From Streptomyces gelaticus (GTDB lineage Bacteria > Actinomycetota > Actinomycetes > Streptomycetales > Streptomycetaceae), in contig NZ_BMTF01000010.1 of the NCBI RefSeq assembly GCF_014649535.1, positions 82,337 through 146,336 on the forward strand: a DNA stretch of 64,000 nucleotides. The letters run 5' to 3'. Shown one piece after another: positions 33,346 through 43,700 of this stretch. Numbering within the stretch: the stretch's first letter is position 1; the number at the start of each line of letters is the position of its first letter. The translations under genes and the position numbers were made by a program. The notes under the pieces were generated by a model. The model was not told the DNA's origin. It was given only the letters and a program-made list of their open reading frames with translations, and did no database searches.

Positions 33346-35637
33346 ATGTCAGTCGCCCGCCGCAGATTCATCCAGGGCACGGCCGTCGCCACCGGCGCCG
33401 CACTGCTGCCGACCGTTCCCGCGTACGCCGCAGACCCGGTCATCATCGAGGCCGACGGCATCACCCTGGTCGGCCGTAGCGACGGCAGCATCCTCGTGCA
33501 GGACGGTACGGGTACCGACCGCATCCTGCTCAACCACTTCATGATCAAGGACACCTCGCTCGGCCAGCAGCGCACCTTCGGCGGTACGCCCGCCCGGATC
33601 ACGCTCCCCGACGGGCGGCCCGCGATTCAGGTCACGTACACGATGGCGAGCAGCGTGTCCGGAGTCACGGTGCGCGGCACCTTCGACGTCACCCCTCACA
33701 GGGCACACATGAAGTGGGAGGTCAGCGGCTCCAGCACGCTCACACCGGCCGGCTTCATGTTCTCCCGCACGGTATACGAAGCGAGCGCGGCGGAGTCGTA
33801 CGAAGCGCTGACCGTCTGGGAGCGGGACGCCCGGGGCGGCATACCGTACGAGGTGAACGCGGGCGGCGCATACGTGGAGACGTGGGCGGGATCGAAGGGC
33901 TATTTCTGCCTCTCGTCCACCAACCCTGCGAGCACGAACGCCACATGGATCCATTCCCCCGGCACCTCGACCGGCGCGAGCTCCGCGGTCACCGAGGCCG
34001 ATCTGATCCTCGGCGATCTGCGGCCGCGCGGGGCGGGAACGCTCGCTGCCGAGAGGCCCCTCGGCGTGGAGGTGTGGACCGACCAGCCGTTCAACCTCTA
34101 CAAGGCGGCCGGGCAGACGATGACGCTCAAGGCGCAGGTCGTCAATGGCTCCGCCGCGGCCAGGAAGGTCACCCTGACGTGGTGGGCGCGGGACTTCGGC
34201 GGCAAGAAGCTCGCCGGTGGAACGCTCTGCAAGAGCCTCGCGGCGGGCGCCGCCTGGAACGCCTCCTTTCCCGTGACCTCGCCCTCGCAGAACATCGTGT
34301 TCACCGAGGTGCAGGCGGTCAGCGGCAGCGACAAGGCGCTGGCCCGCACGAATCTGAGCGTCCTCCCGGAGTTCGCGTACAAGGCGGGCAAGGAGTCGAT
34401 GTTCGGCCTCGCCAACTACCCCTGGCTCCTCAAGCCCGGCAAGGACGCCGTACTCGGGCTGGTCAGGACCCTCGGCATCAAGTGGATCCGCATCGCCTAC
34501 GCGGGCGCCCCGGGCATCGACACCGCGACCCTGGACGCGAACGGCATCGGGCACAACGTGGAGCTGAGCGGCATCCCCGTGGGCGGCAGTCCGGAGCAGA
34601 TCGCGGCCTGGGCCGACACGAATGTCGCCAAGGCCCTGGCCGCCGATGCCGCGTACTTCGAGGTGAGCAACGAGGTCAACCAGCCCTGGATGTCGGGCCG
34701 CGGCGCCGACGCCTACGTCCGGGACGGTCTGCGGCAGGTCACCACGCGCCTCGACGCGGCGGGCTCGCGGATGAAGGTCATGAACGCCGGCCTCGGCGGC
34801 ATGGACTACATATGGACCAAGAACTTCCATGACGCGGGCGGCTGGGACCTCATCGACGCCTTCGCCTTCCACCCCGGTCGCGGCAACTTCACGCCGGACT
34901 TCGCACCGCCGCCCGAGGAGTGGACGCAAGGGTCGTCCGGCTCGTACTGGAACTTCCTCGGCGCACTGCGCAAGGCGAACCAGGTCCTTCAGGAGTACGG
35001 CGGCGACAAGGAGCTGTGGCTCACCGAGGCGTACGCCCCGACCCGGCCCAACGCGTGGTGGAGCGACACCTACCGGCACGCCGCCGAGAACACGCTGCTC
35101 ACGCTCGCTCTCGCCAAGTCCGAGAAGGTGCGCGCAGTCAACTGGTACCAGCTGCACGACTCGGTGATCCACCACCCCCAGGAGGCCGACCCGGCCAACC
35201 CCGAGTACCACTACGGCCTGATGAACCGCGACACCAGCGCCAAGCCCTCGCTCCTCGCCTTCGCGACCGCCGCCCGGGTCCTGGACGAGGCCGACTTCGT
35301 CCGGCATCTCGCCTTCGCGGACCAGGACATCAAGGGGCTCCTCTTCACCACTCCCGGCGGACCGGTGTCGATCATCTGGAGCCGCAAGGACGGGTACATC
35401 CTCAACTCCGAGCACGGCGAGGACCCCTGGTACGCATCGCCCGAGCCATGGATCGACACCTGGACGACCAAGACCACGGTCGTGGCCCGCCCGGGGACGG
35501 TCAATGGCACGGTTCGGGAGCTGAACTGCATCGGCCAGGAGCGCTCTCTGAAGGCCTCGAGAGGCAAGATCACCCTCACCCTCGACGGCGCCCCGCGCGT
35601 CTACTACGGTCTCGCCGCCAATCCCGACTGGAAGTAA
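33346..35637 (+). CDS. Secreted clan GH-A-like glycoside hydrolase, family uncertain
   Basis: The 763-aa protein has a Tat-like signal (ARRRFIQGTAVATGAALL, cleavage near AYAA), a beta-sandwich N-terminal part (about 35-350) and a TIM-barrel part (about 360-640). The barrel shows the clan GH-A pattern: a proton donor Glu443 in FEVSNEVNQPW and a nucleophile Glu561 in LWLTEAYAPTRPN, with INWYQLHD-type aromatic residues after. A small C-terminal beta domain follows. I cannot place it in a numbered GH family. It follows the importer genes in the same direction, so its products are likely import substrates. The ATG follows AGAAGGG. Confidence 0.72.
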   Translation: MSVARRRFIQGTAVATGAALLPTVPAYAADPVIIEADGITLVGRSDGSILVQDGTGTDRILLNHFMIKDTSLGQQRTFGGTPARITLPDGRPAIQVTYTMASSVSGVTVRGTFDVTPHRAHMKWEVSGSSTLTPAGFMFSRTVYEASAAESYEALTVWERDARGGIPYEVNAGGAYVETWAGSKGYFCLSSTNPASTNATWIHSPGTSTGASSAVTEADLILGDLRPRGAGTLAAERPLGVEVWTDQPFNLYKAAGQTMTLKAQVVNGSAAARKVTLTWWARDFGGKKLAGGTLCKSLAAGAAWNASFPVTSPSQNIVFTEVQAVSGSDKALARTNLSVLPEFAYKAGKESMFGLANYPWLLKPGKDAVLGLVRTLGIKWIRIAYAGAPGIDTATLDANGIGHNVELSGIPVGGSPEQIAAWADTNVAKALAADAAYFEVSNEVNQPWMSGRGADAYVRDGLRQVTTRLDAAGSRMKVMNAGLGGMDYIWTKNFHDAGGWDLIDAFAFHPGRGNFTPDFAPPPEEWTQGSSGSYWNFLGALRKANQVLQEYGGDKELWLTEAYAPTRPNAWWSDTYRHAAENTLLTLALAKSEKVRAVNWYQLHDSVIHHPQEADPANPEYHYGLMNRDTSAKPSLLAFATAARVLDEADFVRHLAFADQDIKGLLFTTPGGPVSIIWSRKDGYILNSEHGEDPWYASPEPWIDTWTTKTTVVARPGTVNGTVRELNCIGQERSLKASRGKITLTLDGAPRVYYGLAANPDWK

Positions 35638-37872
35638 GTGACGTACGACATGAGGAATGAAACCGCACGGCACGACATCACCGTCGTCGGCGGCGGCCTG
35701 GCCGGGGTCTGCGCGGCAATCGCCGCGGCCCGGCTCGGCCGGAGCGTCGCACTGATCAACAACAGGCCGGTGCTCGGTGGCAACGCGAGCAGCGAGGTCC
35801 GGGTATGGGTGTGCGGCGCAACCGGCCACGGCAAGAACCACCACGCCCGTGAGGGCGGCATCATGGGCGAGTTGCTCGTGGAGAACCAGTTCCGCAACCC
35901 GGACGGGAACCCTTACTACTGGGATGCCGTGGTCCTGGACGCCGTGCGCGCCGAGCCCGGCATCACGCTCTACCTCAACACCGACGTGCGCGAGGTCGAC
36001 GCCGAAGGTCCGGACGAGGCCCGGCGGATCACCTCGGTCACCGGCTGGATGATGGGCTCCGAGCGGCGGATACGTTTTGAGAGCTCCCTCTTCCTCGACT
36101 GCACGGGAGACGGCCTGATCGGCCACCTGGCGGGCGCCCACCACCGCATCGGCCGGGAATCCCGCGCCGAGTACGACGAGGCATGGGCTCCGGAGACGGC
36201 CGACGACATCACCCTGGGCTCAACCCTCCTCTTCTATACGAAGGATGCCGGTCACCCCGTCAAATTCGTGCCGCCGAACTTCGCCAAGGACATCACCCGG
36301 ACCTCCATCCCGCAGCGCCGCATCATCAAGGCGGGCGACAACGGCTGTGCGTACTGGTGGATCGAGTTCGGCGGCGAGCTCGACACCGTCCACGACAACG
36401 AACGCATCCGCGACGAGCTGTGGTCGGTGATCCACGGCATCTGGGACCACATCAAGAACTCCGGTGAGTTCGACGCGGCGAACATGACCCTGGAGTGGGT
36501 GGGCTCGGTCCCCGGCAAACGGGAGTACCGGCGCTTCCTCGGCGACTACGTTCTGCACCAGGGCGACATCCTCGGCCAGACCGAGTTCGCCGACCGGGTC
36601 GCTTTCGGCGGCTGGTCGATCGACCTGCATCCGCCGCAGGGCATGTACGCCACCGAGTCAGGGGCCAGACAGCTCTACGCGGACGGCATCTACCACATTC
36701 CGTACCGCAGCCTCTACTCGGTGAACACCGAGAACCTGCTCTTCGCCGGGCGCAACATCTCCGCCAGCCATGTCGCCTTCGGCTCGACCCGCGTCATGGC
36801 GACCTGCGCCACGATCGGCCAGGCGGCCGGCACGGCGGCGGCACTCTGCGCCACCGGGGATGTCACCCCGCGCGCACTCCCCGTACCCGAGCTGCACAGG
36901 GCACTGCTGCGCCAGGATGCCTCGCTCATCGGCCTCGCCTCGACGGACCCGGAGGACCTCGCCCTGCGGGCGACGGCCACGGCCTCATCCACCTTGAGCG
37001 GCTTGGCAGTCGAGGACTCCGACTTTCGATGGCTGCTCGCGGCGGACGCCGGACTCGTCCTCCCCGCGGACCCGGACCTCTCAGGGGTGGAACTGCTCGT
37101 CGACGCCGACCGCGACACCGAGATCGTGATCGATCTGTACGACCCCGAACTCGGCCAGAACTACGTCCCGCGCCGCCTCGTCGCCTCCACCACCCTGCCC
37201 GTCACCGCCGGTGCCCGGCAGTGGCTCAAGACGGGCCTGGACTGGTCTCCCGAAACCCCGCGCAACGCCTTCCTGGTCGTCCGCGCCAACGACGCCCTCG
37301 CCCTGCACCGCTCCGACCGCCCGACCCCCGGCGTCCTGTGCTTCACGCGCGTCCCGCTGCGCCCGTCGGACGAAGCGCCGCAGTTGCTGCGCGAGTGGAC
37401 GGACACGGGCCTGCTGCGCCGCACATTCTGCTTCCGCACGGGAGAGACCGCGGCCTACTCCCCCGCCAAGGCCGTCGACGGCTACGCCCGCCCGTACGCG
37501 GGACCCCACATGTGGGTCTCCGCACCACTGGCGGACGTCCCTTCCCCCTGGCTCGAGTTGGCCTGGCCCGACCCGGTCAACCTGGGCCGGATCGAAGTCA
37601 TCGCTGACGACGACGTCAACGAGGACCTGATCAACTTGCACCACCACCGCACACCCTTCGACACCCTTCCCACCCTCCTTCGCGACTACCGCGTCGAGGC
37701 GCTGGACACTGACGGCAGCTGGCGCGTCATCGCCCGTGCGGCGCAGAATCGGCGGCGCCGCGAGACGCACACGCCGGCGGAGCCGCTCACCACATCGGCG
37801 ATCCGGGTCGTCGTCGAAGCCACCAACGGCGCGGCGTCGGCGCACATCGTCGCCGTGCGCGCCTACGAGTAG
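35638..37872 (+). CDS. FAD-dependent oxidoreductase (FAD_oxidored type) with C-terminal carbohydrate-binding-like domain
   Basis: This 744-aa protein has an N-terminal dinucleotide fold (ITVVGGGLAGVCAAIAAARL), NASSEVRVWVCGATGH, FLDCTGDGLIGHLAG and the second FAD motif NLLFAGRNISASHVAFGSTR. Together these indicate the FAD-dependent oxidoreductase family often found in polysaccharide loci. Residues after about 460 form beta-rich modules (AAYSPAKAVDGYARP, WLELAWPDPVNLGRIEV) like discoidin/F5-8C carbohydrate-binding domains. No signal peptide is seen, so it is probably cytosolic. The GTG start is adjacent to the preceding stop. It could oxidise an imported sugar before the dehydratase step; the substrate is unknown. 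Confidence 0.8.
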   Translation: MTYDMRNETARHDITVVGGGLAGVCAAIAAARLGRSVALINNRPVLGGNASSEVRVWVCGATGHGKNHHAREGGIMGELLVENQFRNPDGNPYYWDAVVLDAVRAEPGITLYLNTDVREVDAEGPDEARRITSVTGWMMGSERRIRFESSLFLDCTGDGLIGHLAGAHHRIGRESRAEYDEAWAPETADDITLGSTLLFYTKDAGHPVKFVPPNFAKDITRTSIPQRRIIKAGDNGCAYWWIEFGGELDTVHDNERIRDELWSVIHGIWDHIKNSGEFDAANMTLEWVGSVPGKREYRRFLGDYVLHQGDILGQTEFADRVAFGGWSIDLHPPQGMYATESGARQLYADGIYHIPYRSLYSVNTENLLFAGRNISASHVAFGSTRVMATCATIGQAAGTAAALCATGDVTPRALPVPELHRALLRQDASLIGLASTDPEDLALRATATASSTLSGLAVEDSDFRWLLAADAGLVLPADPDLSGVELLVDADRDTEIVIDLYDPELGQNYVPRRLVASTTLPVTAGARQWLKTGLDWSPETPRNAFLVVRANDALALHRSDRPTPGVLCFTRVPLRPSDEAPQLLREWTDTGLLRRTFCFRTGETAAYSPAKAVDGYARPYAGPHMWVSAPLADVPSPWLELAWPDPVNLGRIEVIADDDVNEDLINLHHHRTPFDTLPTLLRDYRVEALDTDGSWRVIARAAQNRRRRETHTPAEPLTTSAIRVVVEATNGAASAHIVAVRAYE

Positions 37873-37898
37873 AAGCACCGACGCAGGAGAGTGACTGG

Positions 37899-38765
37899 AT
37901 GGTCGGCAGAGCGATGGTCACCGGGGCCGCCGGGCGGATCGGGCGAGCGGTCCTCGCGCTGCTCGCCGAGCGCGGGATCGAGGCGAACGCCTTGGTCCTC
38001 GATGATCCCGGCGATCTCGCGGCGCGCCTGGTCGTGACCGGCGACGCCGCCGACGCGAAGACCGTGCGGGCGGCTCTGGAGGGCGCCGACGCGGTCATCC
38101 ACCTGGCAGCGATCCCGACTCCCGAGCGCAACACCGCATTTGAGGTCTTCTCGGGCAACAGCCTCTCCACCTTCACCGTCCTGGAGGAGGCCGGCCGGGC
38201 CGGGATCCGGCATGCGGCGGTGGCGAGCTCCTGGGGTGTCACGGGCCTGCCGTGGACGGACGTCGAGGATCCGCACCCGCCGTACGCACCGGTCGATGAG
38301 GCGATGGCCTCCCAGGTGGCCGACGCTTACGGCCTCTCCAAACAGGTCGACGAGCTGACAGCGCAGATGATGGCGCGGCGGCACGGGATGAGCGTGGTGT
38401 GCCTGCGCTATCCGTACGTGGGCGGATTCGAGGAACGGCTGCACGCGCACGCCGCCCGGCTCACGGCCGACCCGGCCGCGGGGGCAAGGGACCTGTGGAC
38501 GTACCTGGAGGTCCATGACGCGGCGAGGGCCGCGCTGCTGGCCTTGGACGTACCCGGTCGTGCGGCGCACGCGGTACACCTCTGCGCCCCCGAGATCATC
38601 GTGCCGTACCCGACGGAAGAGCTGCTGCGCCGCTACCACCCCACCACCGTGCTGCGGCACCCGCTGCCGGGTCGCGCGGCGCCGGTCGACACCTCGGCCG
38701 CGCGCAGGCTGCTCGGATTCACGGCACGGAATCTCCTCGGTCGCGGAGCGGCCAACCCGAGTTGA
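37899..38765 (+). CDS. NAD-dependent epimerase/dehydrogenase (extended SDR), uronate dehydrogenase-like
   Basis: The 288-aa extended short-chain dehydrogenase has the cofactor motif VTGAAGRIGRAVLAL at 7-21, GADAVIHLAAIPTPERN, a Ser in AAVASSWGVTG, and the catalytic pair YGLSKQVDE. The small size and overall pattern resemble uronate dehydrogenases and related sugar oxidoreductases. It begins 26 bases after the FAD oxidoreductase gene and is probably the last gene of the sugar locus. Together with the dehydratase at 27581 it suggests oxidation of a sugar to an acid, then dehydration; this is inference. Confidence 0.82.
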   Translation: MVGRAMVTGAAGRIGRAVLALLAERGIEANALVLDDPGDLAARLVVTGDAADAKTVRAALEGADAVIHLAAIPTPERNTAFEVFSGNSLSTFTVLEEAGRAGIRHAAVASSWGVTGLPWTDVEDPHPPYAPVDEAMASQVADAYGLSKQVDELTAQMMARRHGMSVVCLRYPYVGGFEERLHAHAARLTADPAAGARDLWTYLEVHDAARAALLALDVPGRAAHAVHLCAPEIIVPYPTEELLRRYHPTTVLRHPLPGRAAPVDTSAARRLLGFTARNLLGRGAANPS

Positions 38766-38988
38766 ACCCTCGACTCCGTCAGCCTCCCTTGGGGCAACCG
38801 TCGACGAGGCGCTGGATTGGCTCGTTCCTTACTGTTCCGGCAGCGGGCGTCATCAGGCGAGACCGACTCACGAATACGCTTCGACGGGCCAGGCCGGAGT
38901 GCTCGGTCTTGCTGCTTCCCACGCTGAACGGGACGACAGCCGGGAGTGATGAGGTTCAGTCTCAGACCTGTGAAGGTGAGGGTTTCTG

Positions 38989-40701
38989 TTGGGGGGAGCG
39001 AGCAGGCGACGACCCACTGTGGTTGTGCTCACTGCTTTGCAGGTGGAATACGAGGCGGTGCGCCAGCGCATGGTGGACGTCCACGAGGTCGAACTGCCAC
39101 AAGGCACCCTTCTCGACGTCGGCCGGATGCCGGGCCTCAACTGGGAGGTGGCGCTGGCGGAGACGGGCCCCACCAACACCCGTGCGGCCCTCGTCGCGCA
39201 GTCCACGATCGAGCACTTCGACGCCGAGGCTGTGCTGTTCGTCGGCGTCGCCGGTGCTCTCAGGGACGATATCCACCTCGGTGACGTCGTCGTCGCCAGC
39301 AAGGTTCACGGCTATCACGGTGGACGCGAGAGCGTGGACGGATTCGCCGCCCGCCCTGACACCTGGTCACCGGAGCACGGCATGGACCAGCTGGTACGCT
39401 CCGCCCGTCGCAACGAACCCTGGGCCTATCTCCGCCCGGACACCCGCCTCTCCACATCACCCAAGGTTCATTTCGAGCCGATCGCGTCAGGCGACGTGCT
39501 GCTCGGCTTCCGCGACTCCGAGACGGCCCGACGGATCCGCCGGCACTACAACGACGCGGTGGCCGTCGACATGGAGAGCCACGGCGTCACCCACGCGACC
39601 AGGATGAACAGCGCGGTGCGGGCCCTGTCCATCCGCGGCATCAGCGACTTCGCCGGCCCGGACAAGCCCACACGCGACGCCACGGGCTCGCAGGAGACTG
39701 CGGCGCGGCACGCCGCCGCCTTCGCCATGCGGGTGCTGCGCGACCTGCGCCCGAAACGGCAGGTTGCCCAGGAGCCGCACAGCGCACCCGCCGTGGTCGT
39801 GGTGTCCGCCCCCGACCGCTCCCCCGAGCCGGCCGCCTGGAACAGCCGGCCCGTCGTCGATGTCGCGGGACAGCAGTACCTGCTGTACGAAAACCCCGGT
39901 GATCTCGTTCACGAGTCGCGGGACGGCGACGTGCTGCGACGTCAGGCAGTGGCACGCGTGGTGCCCGACGAAGGTGGTCGCGGCACCTACGCCTGGCTGC
40001 GCCAGGTCGAACGGACAGGGCCGCTTCCCGCCCCGAACCAATTCGACCCGCTGGCCGCGCTCGAACAGGAAGCCGAGCTGTGCCACAGGCTCCGTGGCCC
40101 CGACGTCGTACAGCTGACCCGCAGCGGGAAGACCTCCACGCTCGCCCTGGCCTGGCCGGGCGACGCGAAGCTCGGCAGCCCCATGGGAACTGTCCATGAA
40201 CTGCTGCCCGAGTCGCCGACGCCGACGGACCCGCATCGCCTGTGGTCCATCGTGAGAGGGCTCGCCGACGTGGCCCACGTTCTCGAACGGTTGAGCGGCG
40301 CGGGCTTCTCGCACCGTGCGCTCCGGCCGACCGCGGTCGTCATGCACCGGCCCCAGATGGTGCTGCGCGACTTCGGTCTGGCCACGGTGCCGCCCCGCCC
40401 GGGCGAGAACGCCGGGCCCTACCAGGCACCCGAGCAGCGGCACGGCTCCCGTGGCCGCCCCGGGCCGGCCACCGACGTCTACCAGCTGGGCGCGCTGCTC
40501 CACCGCGCGTTGACCGGCCGTATCCCCGACCCCGGGCTGCCTGCCTACCGCGGCTCGGACTCCGTACCGGACAGTCTCGTCCACGCGGTCGCCGGTGCGC
40601 TGCGGGAGGATCCGGGGGCCCGCCCGGAGGCGCGTACACTCCGCCTCGCTCTGCTCTCCGCCGCACGCGAGCTGGCATCCGTCCCGCCGCCCCAGCGCTG
40701 A
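38989..40701 (+). CDS. Purine nucleosidase/phosphorylase-domain protein fused to a pseudokinase; candidate defence effector
   Basis: Residues about 8-245 form a PNP/MTA-SAH nucleosidase-like domain with VVVLTALQVEYEAVRQRM, VGVAGALRDDIHLGDVVVAS, VAVDMESHGVTHA (substrate Glu) and LSIRGISDFAG (catalytic Asp). Residues about 290-560 resemble a protein kinase, but the catalytic loop reads H442-R-A444 in place of HRD, the N-lobe Lys position is Arg (AVARVV), and only the DFG (461-463) remains, so it is probably a pseudokinase. The TTG start follows GGTGAGGG; a GTG at 39019 has no ribosome site. PNP-type domains are ATP-cleaving effectors in known anti-phage systems. It heads a four-gene operon. Confidence 0.8.
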   Translation: MGGASRRRPTVVVLTALQVEYEAVRQRMVDVHEVELPQGTLLDVGRMPGLNWEVALAETGPTNTRAALVAQSTIEHFDAEAVLFVGVAGALRDDIHLGDVVVASKVHGYHGGRESVDGFAARPDTWSPEHGMDQLVRSARRNEPWAYLRPDTRLSTSPKVHFEPIASGDVLLGFRDSETARRIRRHYNDAVAVDMESHGVTHATRMNSAVRALSIRGISDFAGPDKPTRDATGSQETAARHAAAFAMRVLRDLRPKRQVAQEPHSAPAVVVVSAPDRSPEPAAWNSRPVVDVAGQQYLLYENPGDLVHESRDGDVLRRQAVARVVPDEGGRGTYAWLRQVERTGPLPAPNQFDPLAALEQEAELCHRLRGPDVVQLTRSGKTSTLALAWPGDAKLGSPMGTVHELLPESPTPTDPHRLWSIVRGLADVAHVLERLSGAGFSHRALRPTAVVMHRPQMVLRDFGLATVPPRPGENAGPYQAPEQRHGSRGRPGPATDVYQLGALLHRALTGRIPDPGLPAYRGSDSVPDSLVHAVAGALREDPGARPEARTLRLALLSAARELASVPPPQR

Positions 40702-40713
40702 GGAGCGCCGCCG

Positions 40714-43700
40714 ATGCCCGTCACCACCATCACCTTGCGCGCCCCGCTGGTTCTCGTACCCGGCTTCGGTCTCGACGAGCAGCTTCGCTCGAAGGCCGAG
40801 TCCAGCGCCGGTCTGCCACCGGACGCCGCACAGATCGTTCACGACCTGAACCAGCTGGAAGCCGGCGTGGCCGTGAGCGTCAACCCGGCTGGCGGCAAGT
40901 ACAAACCGTCCTTGCTGGTACATACACGCGCATACCGGATACGCCTCGAAGCGACGAACCGAGGGACCGGCTACCTCGTCAAGCACATCGATCCACTGCG
41001 CCTCACCGACCACGCGCGACTCGCCAGGTCCTGCCTTGTGGTGCGCCCGCCCGTATGGCACATGGTGTTTGAGCTGCGGGCTGTACCTACGGGCTCGGAC
41101 GCCCAGTGGCAGGTCCTCGAACAGGCTTGGCAGCGTCTCGGTCAGGCGCGGGCGGACCTGCTGGAAGTCCAGTCCACCGGCGATGCCCAGTCGGATTTTC
41201 TCGACTCGGTGGACCGCCTCATCGACGCCACCGAAGAGATCACCACCCGGGAGGCACGCCAAGCCGCCCCCTTCCCGTATCAGAGCTTCACGGCCACTGG
41301 TGGCAAGCGCGGCAGAGCCCCGCAGTCCGTCTACGAATTCGAGCTCATCGGACCGGAGCTGCCGCCGTCCGGCGCCTTCGTCCGCATTCAGGGCGACACG
41401 GAGACCCGTGGCAAAGTGGGCCGGGCAACGGGCCGGTGCGTCACCGTCCGATTCGATCAGCCCGCGTCATGGGACCGGCTGCCGACGCGCGGCGCTCTGG
41501 AGCTCATCCCCAGCAATGTGATCTTCAACAAGCAGCGGCAGGCCGTGGCGAGCCTCCGCGCACGCGATTCCAAGAACACTGGCCTCCTCCCTGCCGTGGT
41601 CGAACACCAGGTGCGCCCGATCCCGGCGACTGGCGCGCAACCGCACCAGGAACTCGACCCCGAACAACTCCAGGCGTTTCGCAAGGCGTTGACCACCGAG
41701 GACCTGCTGGTGGTGCTCGGCCCGCCCGGCACGGGCAAGACCCGGACCATCACGGAGATCGCCCACACCGCCGCAACCACGTCCGCCGCGGACAGCGGCC
41801 GAGTGCTTGTCACGTCCCACACCAACCGCGCCGTGGACAACGTGTTGGCCCGGCTCCCGCAAGATCTCGTGGTGATCCGGGTCGGGGACGAGAGCAAGGT
41901 TCACGCCGACGTCAAACCGCTACTCCTGGAGGAACAGTCGGAGAGCCTCTCCGAAGAGATCCAGCACGCAATGGCCCAGCGTACGCAGGCCTACCAGGAG
42001 GCAGCAGCCGTAGAACCGTGGACAGCCGAGCTCGCCACGCGCGTTCAGCAGGTCGACAGCCACGCCGAGGAGGCGCGGACCGCGGACCTGCGCCTGCGCG
42101 CGGCGATCCGGGCCGCGGCCGCACCGGCCCAGGAGCATTTGGCGGCGCTCCGGCTCGAGGAACAACAACGGCGGTCGATCCTGGAGGATCGCACCGAGCG
42201 TGCCGAGCGGCTCCGGGCGAAGGCCCACTCCGAACGGCAGCGTTCCAACGCCCTGTTCACCGGTCGTCTGCACCGCACCCGGGCTCGCCGCCGGGAAGAA
42301 GAGCTCGCCACCGAGACAGCCGAGATCGAGAAGCTGAACGCGCTCGCCGCCGGCATCCTCCGGCGGACCGAGGCGGCGAGCGCCGAGGCAGAACGCGCGA
42401 CCCGCGAGGACCCCGCAGTCATCGCCGCCCGAACCACACTTCAGACGGCGGAAGGCCACGTCGCCAAGAGCGTCCAGTCCGCCTACGAGGCAGCCGACAC
42501 GGCCGTCCACGCGCTGCGCTCGGTCGTGCCGGGCGCGGCGCTGCCGGCTCGCATGCTGGATCCGGCCGATGGGGCGACCGCGCTGCGTGCCCTGCACGGG
42601 CAGTTGAAGGACTGGCTCCCGGTCCTTTCGCGACGCCAGGAACTGACCCAGCAGTGGCGAGCCGCCATCGGCCAGGACCCGGGGCAGCTGGTGCCCGAAC
42701 TCGTCCGCTACGCCCAGGTGGTCGGCGCCACCTGCATCGGCGCCGCATCACGCGCCGAACTGGCCGGCGTCGACTTCGACTTGGGAATCGTCGACGAGGC
42801 CGGCCAGATCGGAATCGCGGACACACTGGTGCCGCTGGCCCGGGTCCGCCGTGGTGTCCTGGTCGGCGATGACCGGCAGCTGCCGCCCTTCCGTGATGCC
42901 GACGTGGACGAGTGGGCACAGGACATCGGTGATCCCGAACTGATCCGGCTGATGTCACAGAGCGCCTTGGAACGCTTGCGTGCCGGGCTGCCCTCTTCGC
43001 ATGTCGTGCAGCTGACCCGCCAGCGTCGCATGCCCGCTGAGATCGCCGACTTCATCTCGGCCGCCTTCTACCGGGGAGAACTGCTCACGGAGAAGGACCA
43101 CAGTCACCGCGATCCCCTGTTCGCGAGCCCGATGGCCTTCGTCGACACTGCCGCGCTGCCCGACCGCGTGCGTCGTGAGTCGGGGCGCGGGCGCACCGAA
43201 GGCCGCAGCCGCAAGGGCCCCTTCAACCCCTGCGAAGCGCGCCTTCTGGCCCGGCTCGCCACCTTCTACCACCGCCGCGGCGCCGAGTGGATGGTGATCG
43301 TCCCCTACCTCGCTCAGCGACTGGAGGTCGTCCGCTATCTCACCCCGCTGATCGGTGACTCTCAGCTCGCGGATGCTTCGGTCGGCAGCGTCGACTCCTA
43401 CCAGGGTGGAGAGCGCGACGTCGTCCTGTACGGCTTCACCCGCAGTAATCCGGAGGGCCGGATCGGCTTCCTCAAGGAACTGCGCCGTGCCAACGTCGCC
43501 TTCACACGGGCCAAGAGCCAGCTCGTCCTGACCGGCGATCTGAGCACTCTGATGCATGCGGACGATCCAGGATTCCGCACTCTCATCGGCGACCTTCATC
43601 AGCATCTGCTCGAACGTGGCGATCTGCGGGACTACCGCGAAGTCATGGCCGCCCTCGACGAAACCGTCCCGGACCTGGGCGATGCCGCCCGCCTGGCCCG

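Noticed and set aside
33349..36144. A 931-codon minus-strand frame opposite the glycoside hydrolase and FAD oxidoreductase genes
   Set aside because: It spans two well-supported plus-strand genes and shows no domain or ribosome site.
38766..38988. Short plus-strand frames between the SDR gene and the nucleosidase gene
   Set aside because: They extend out of neighbouring genes in other frames and show no conserved motif or ribosome site; the gap is best read as promoter DNA for the defence operon.
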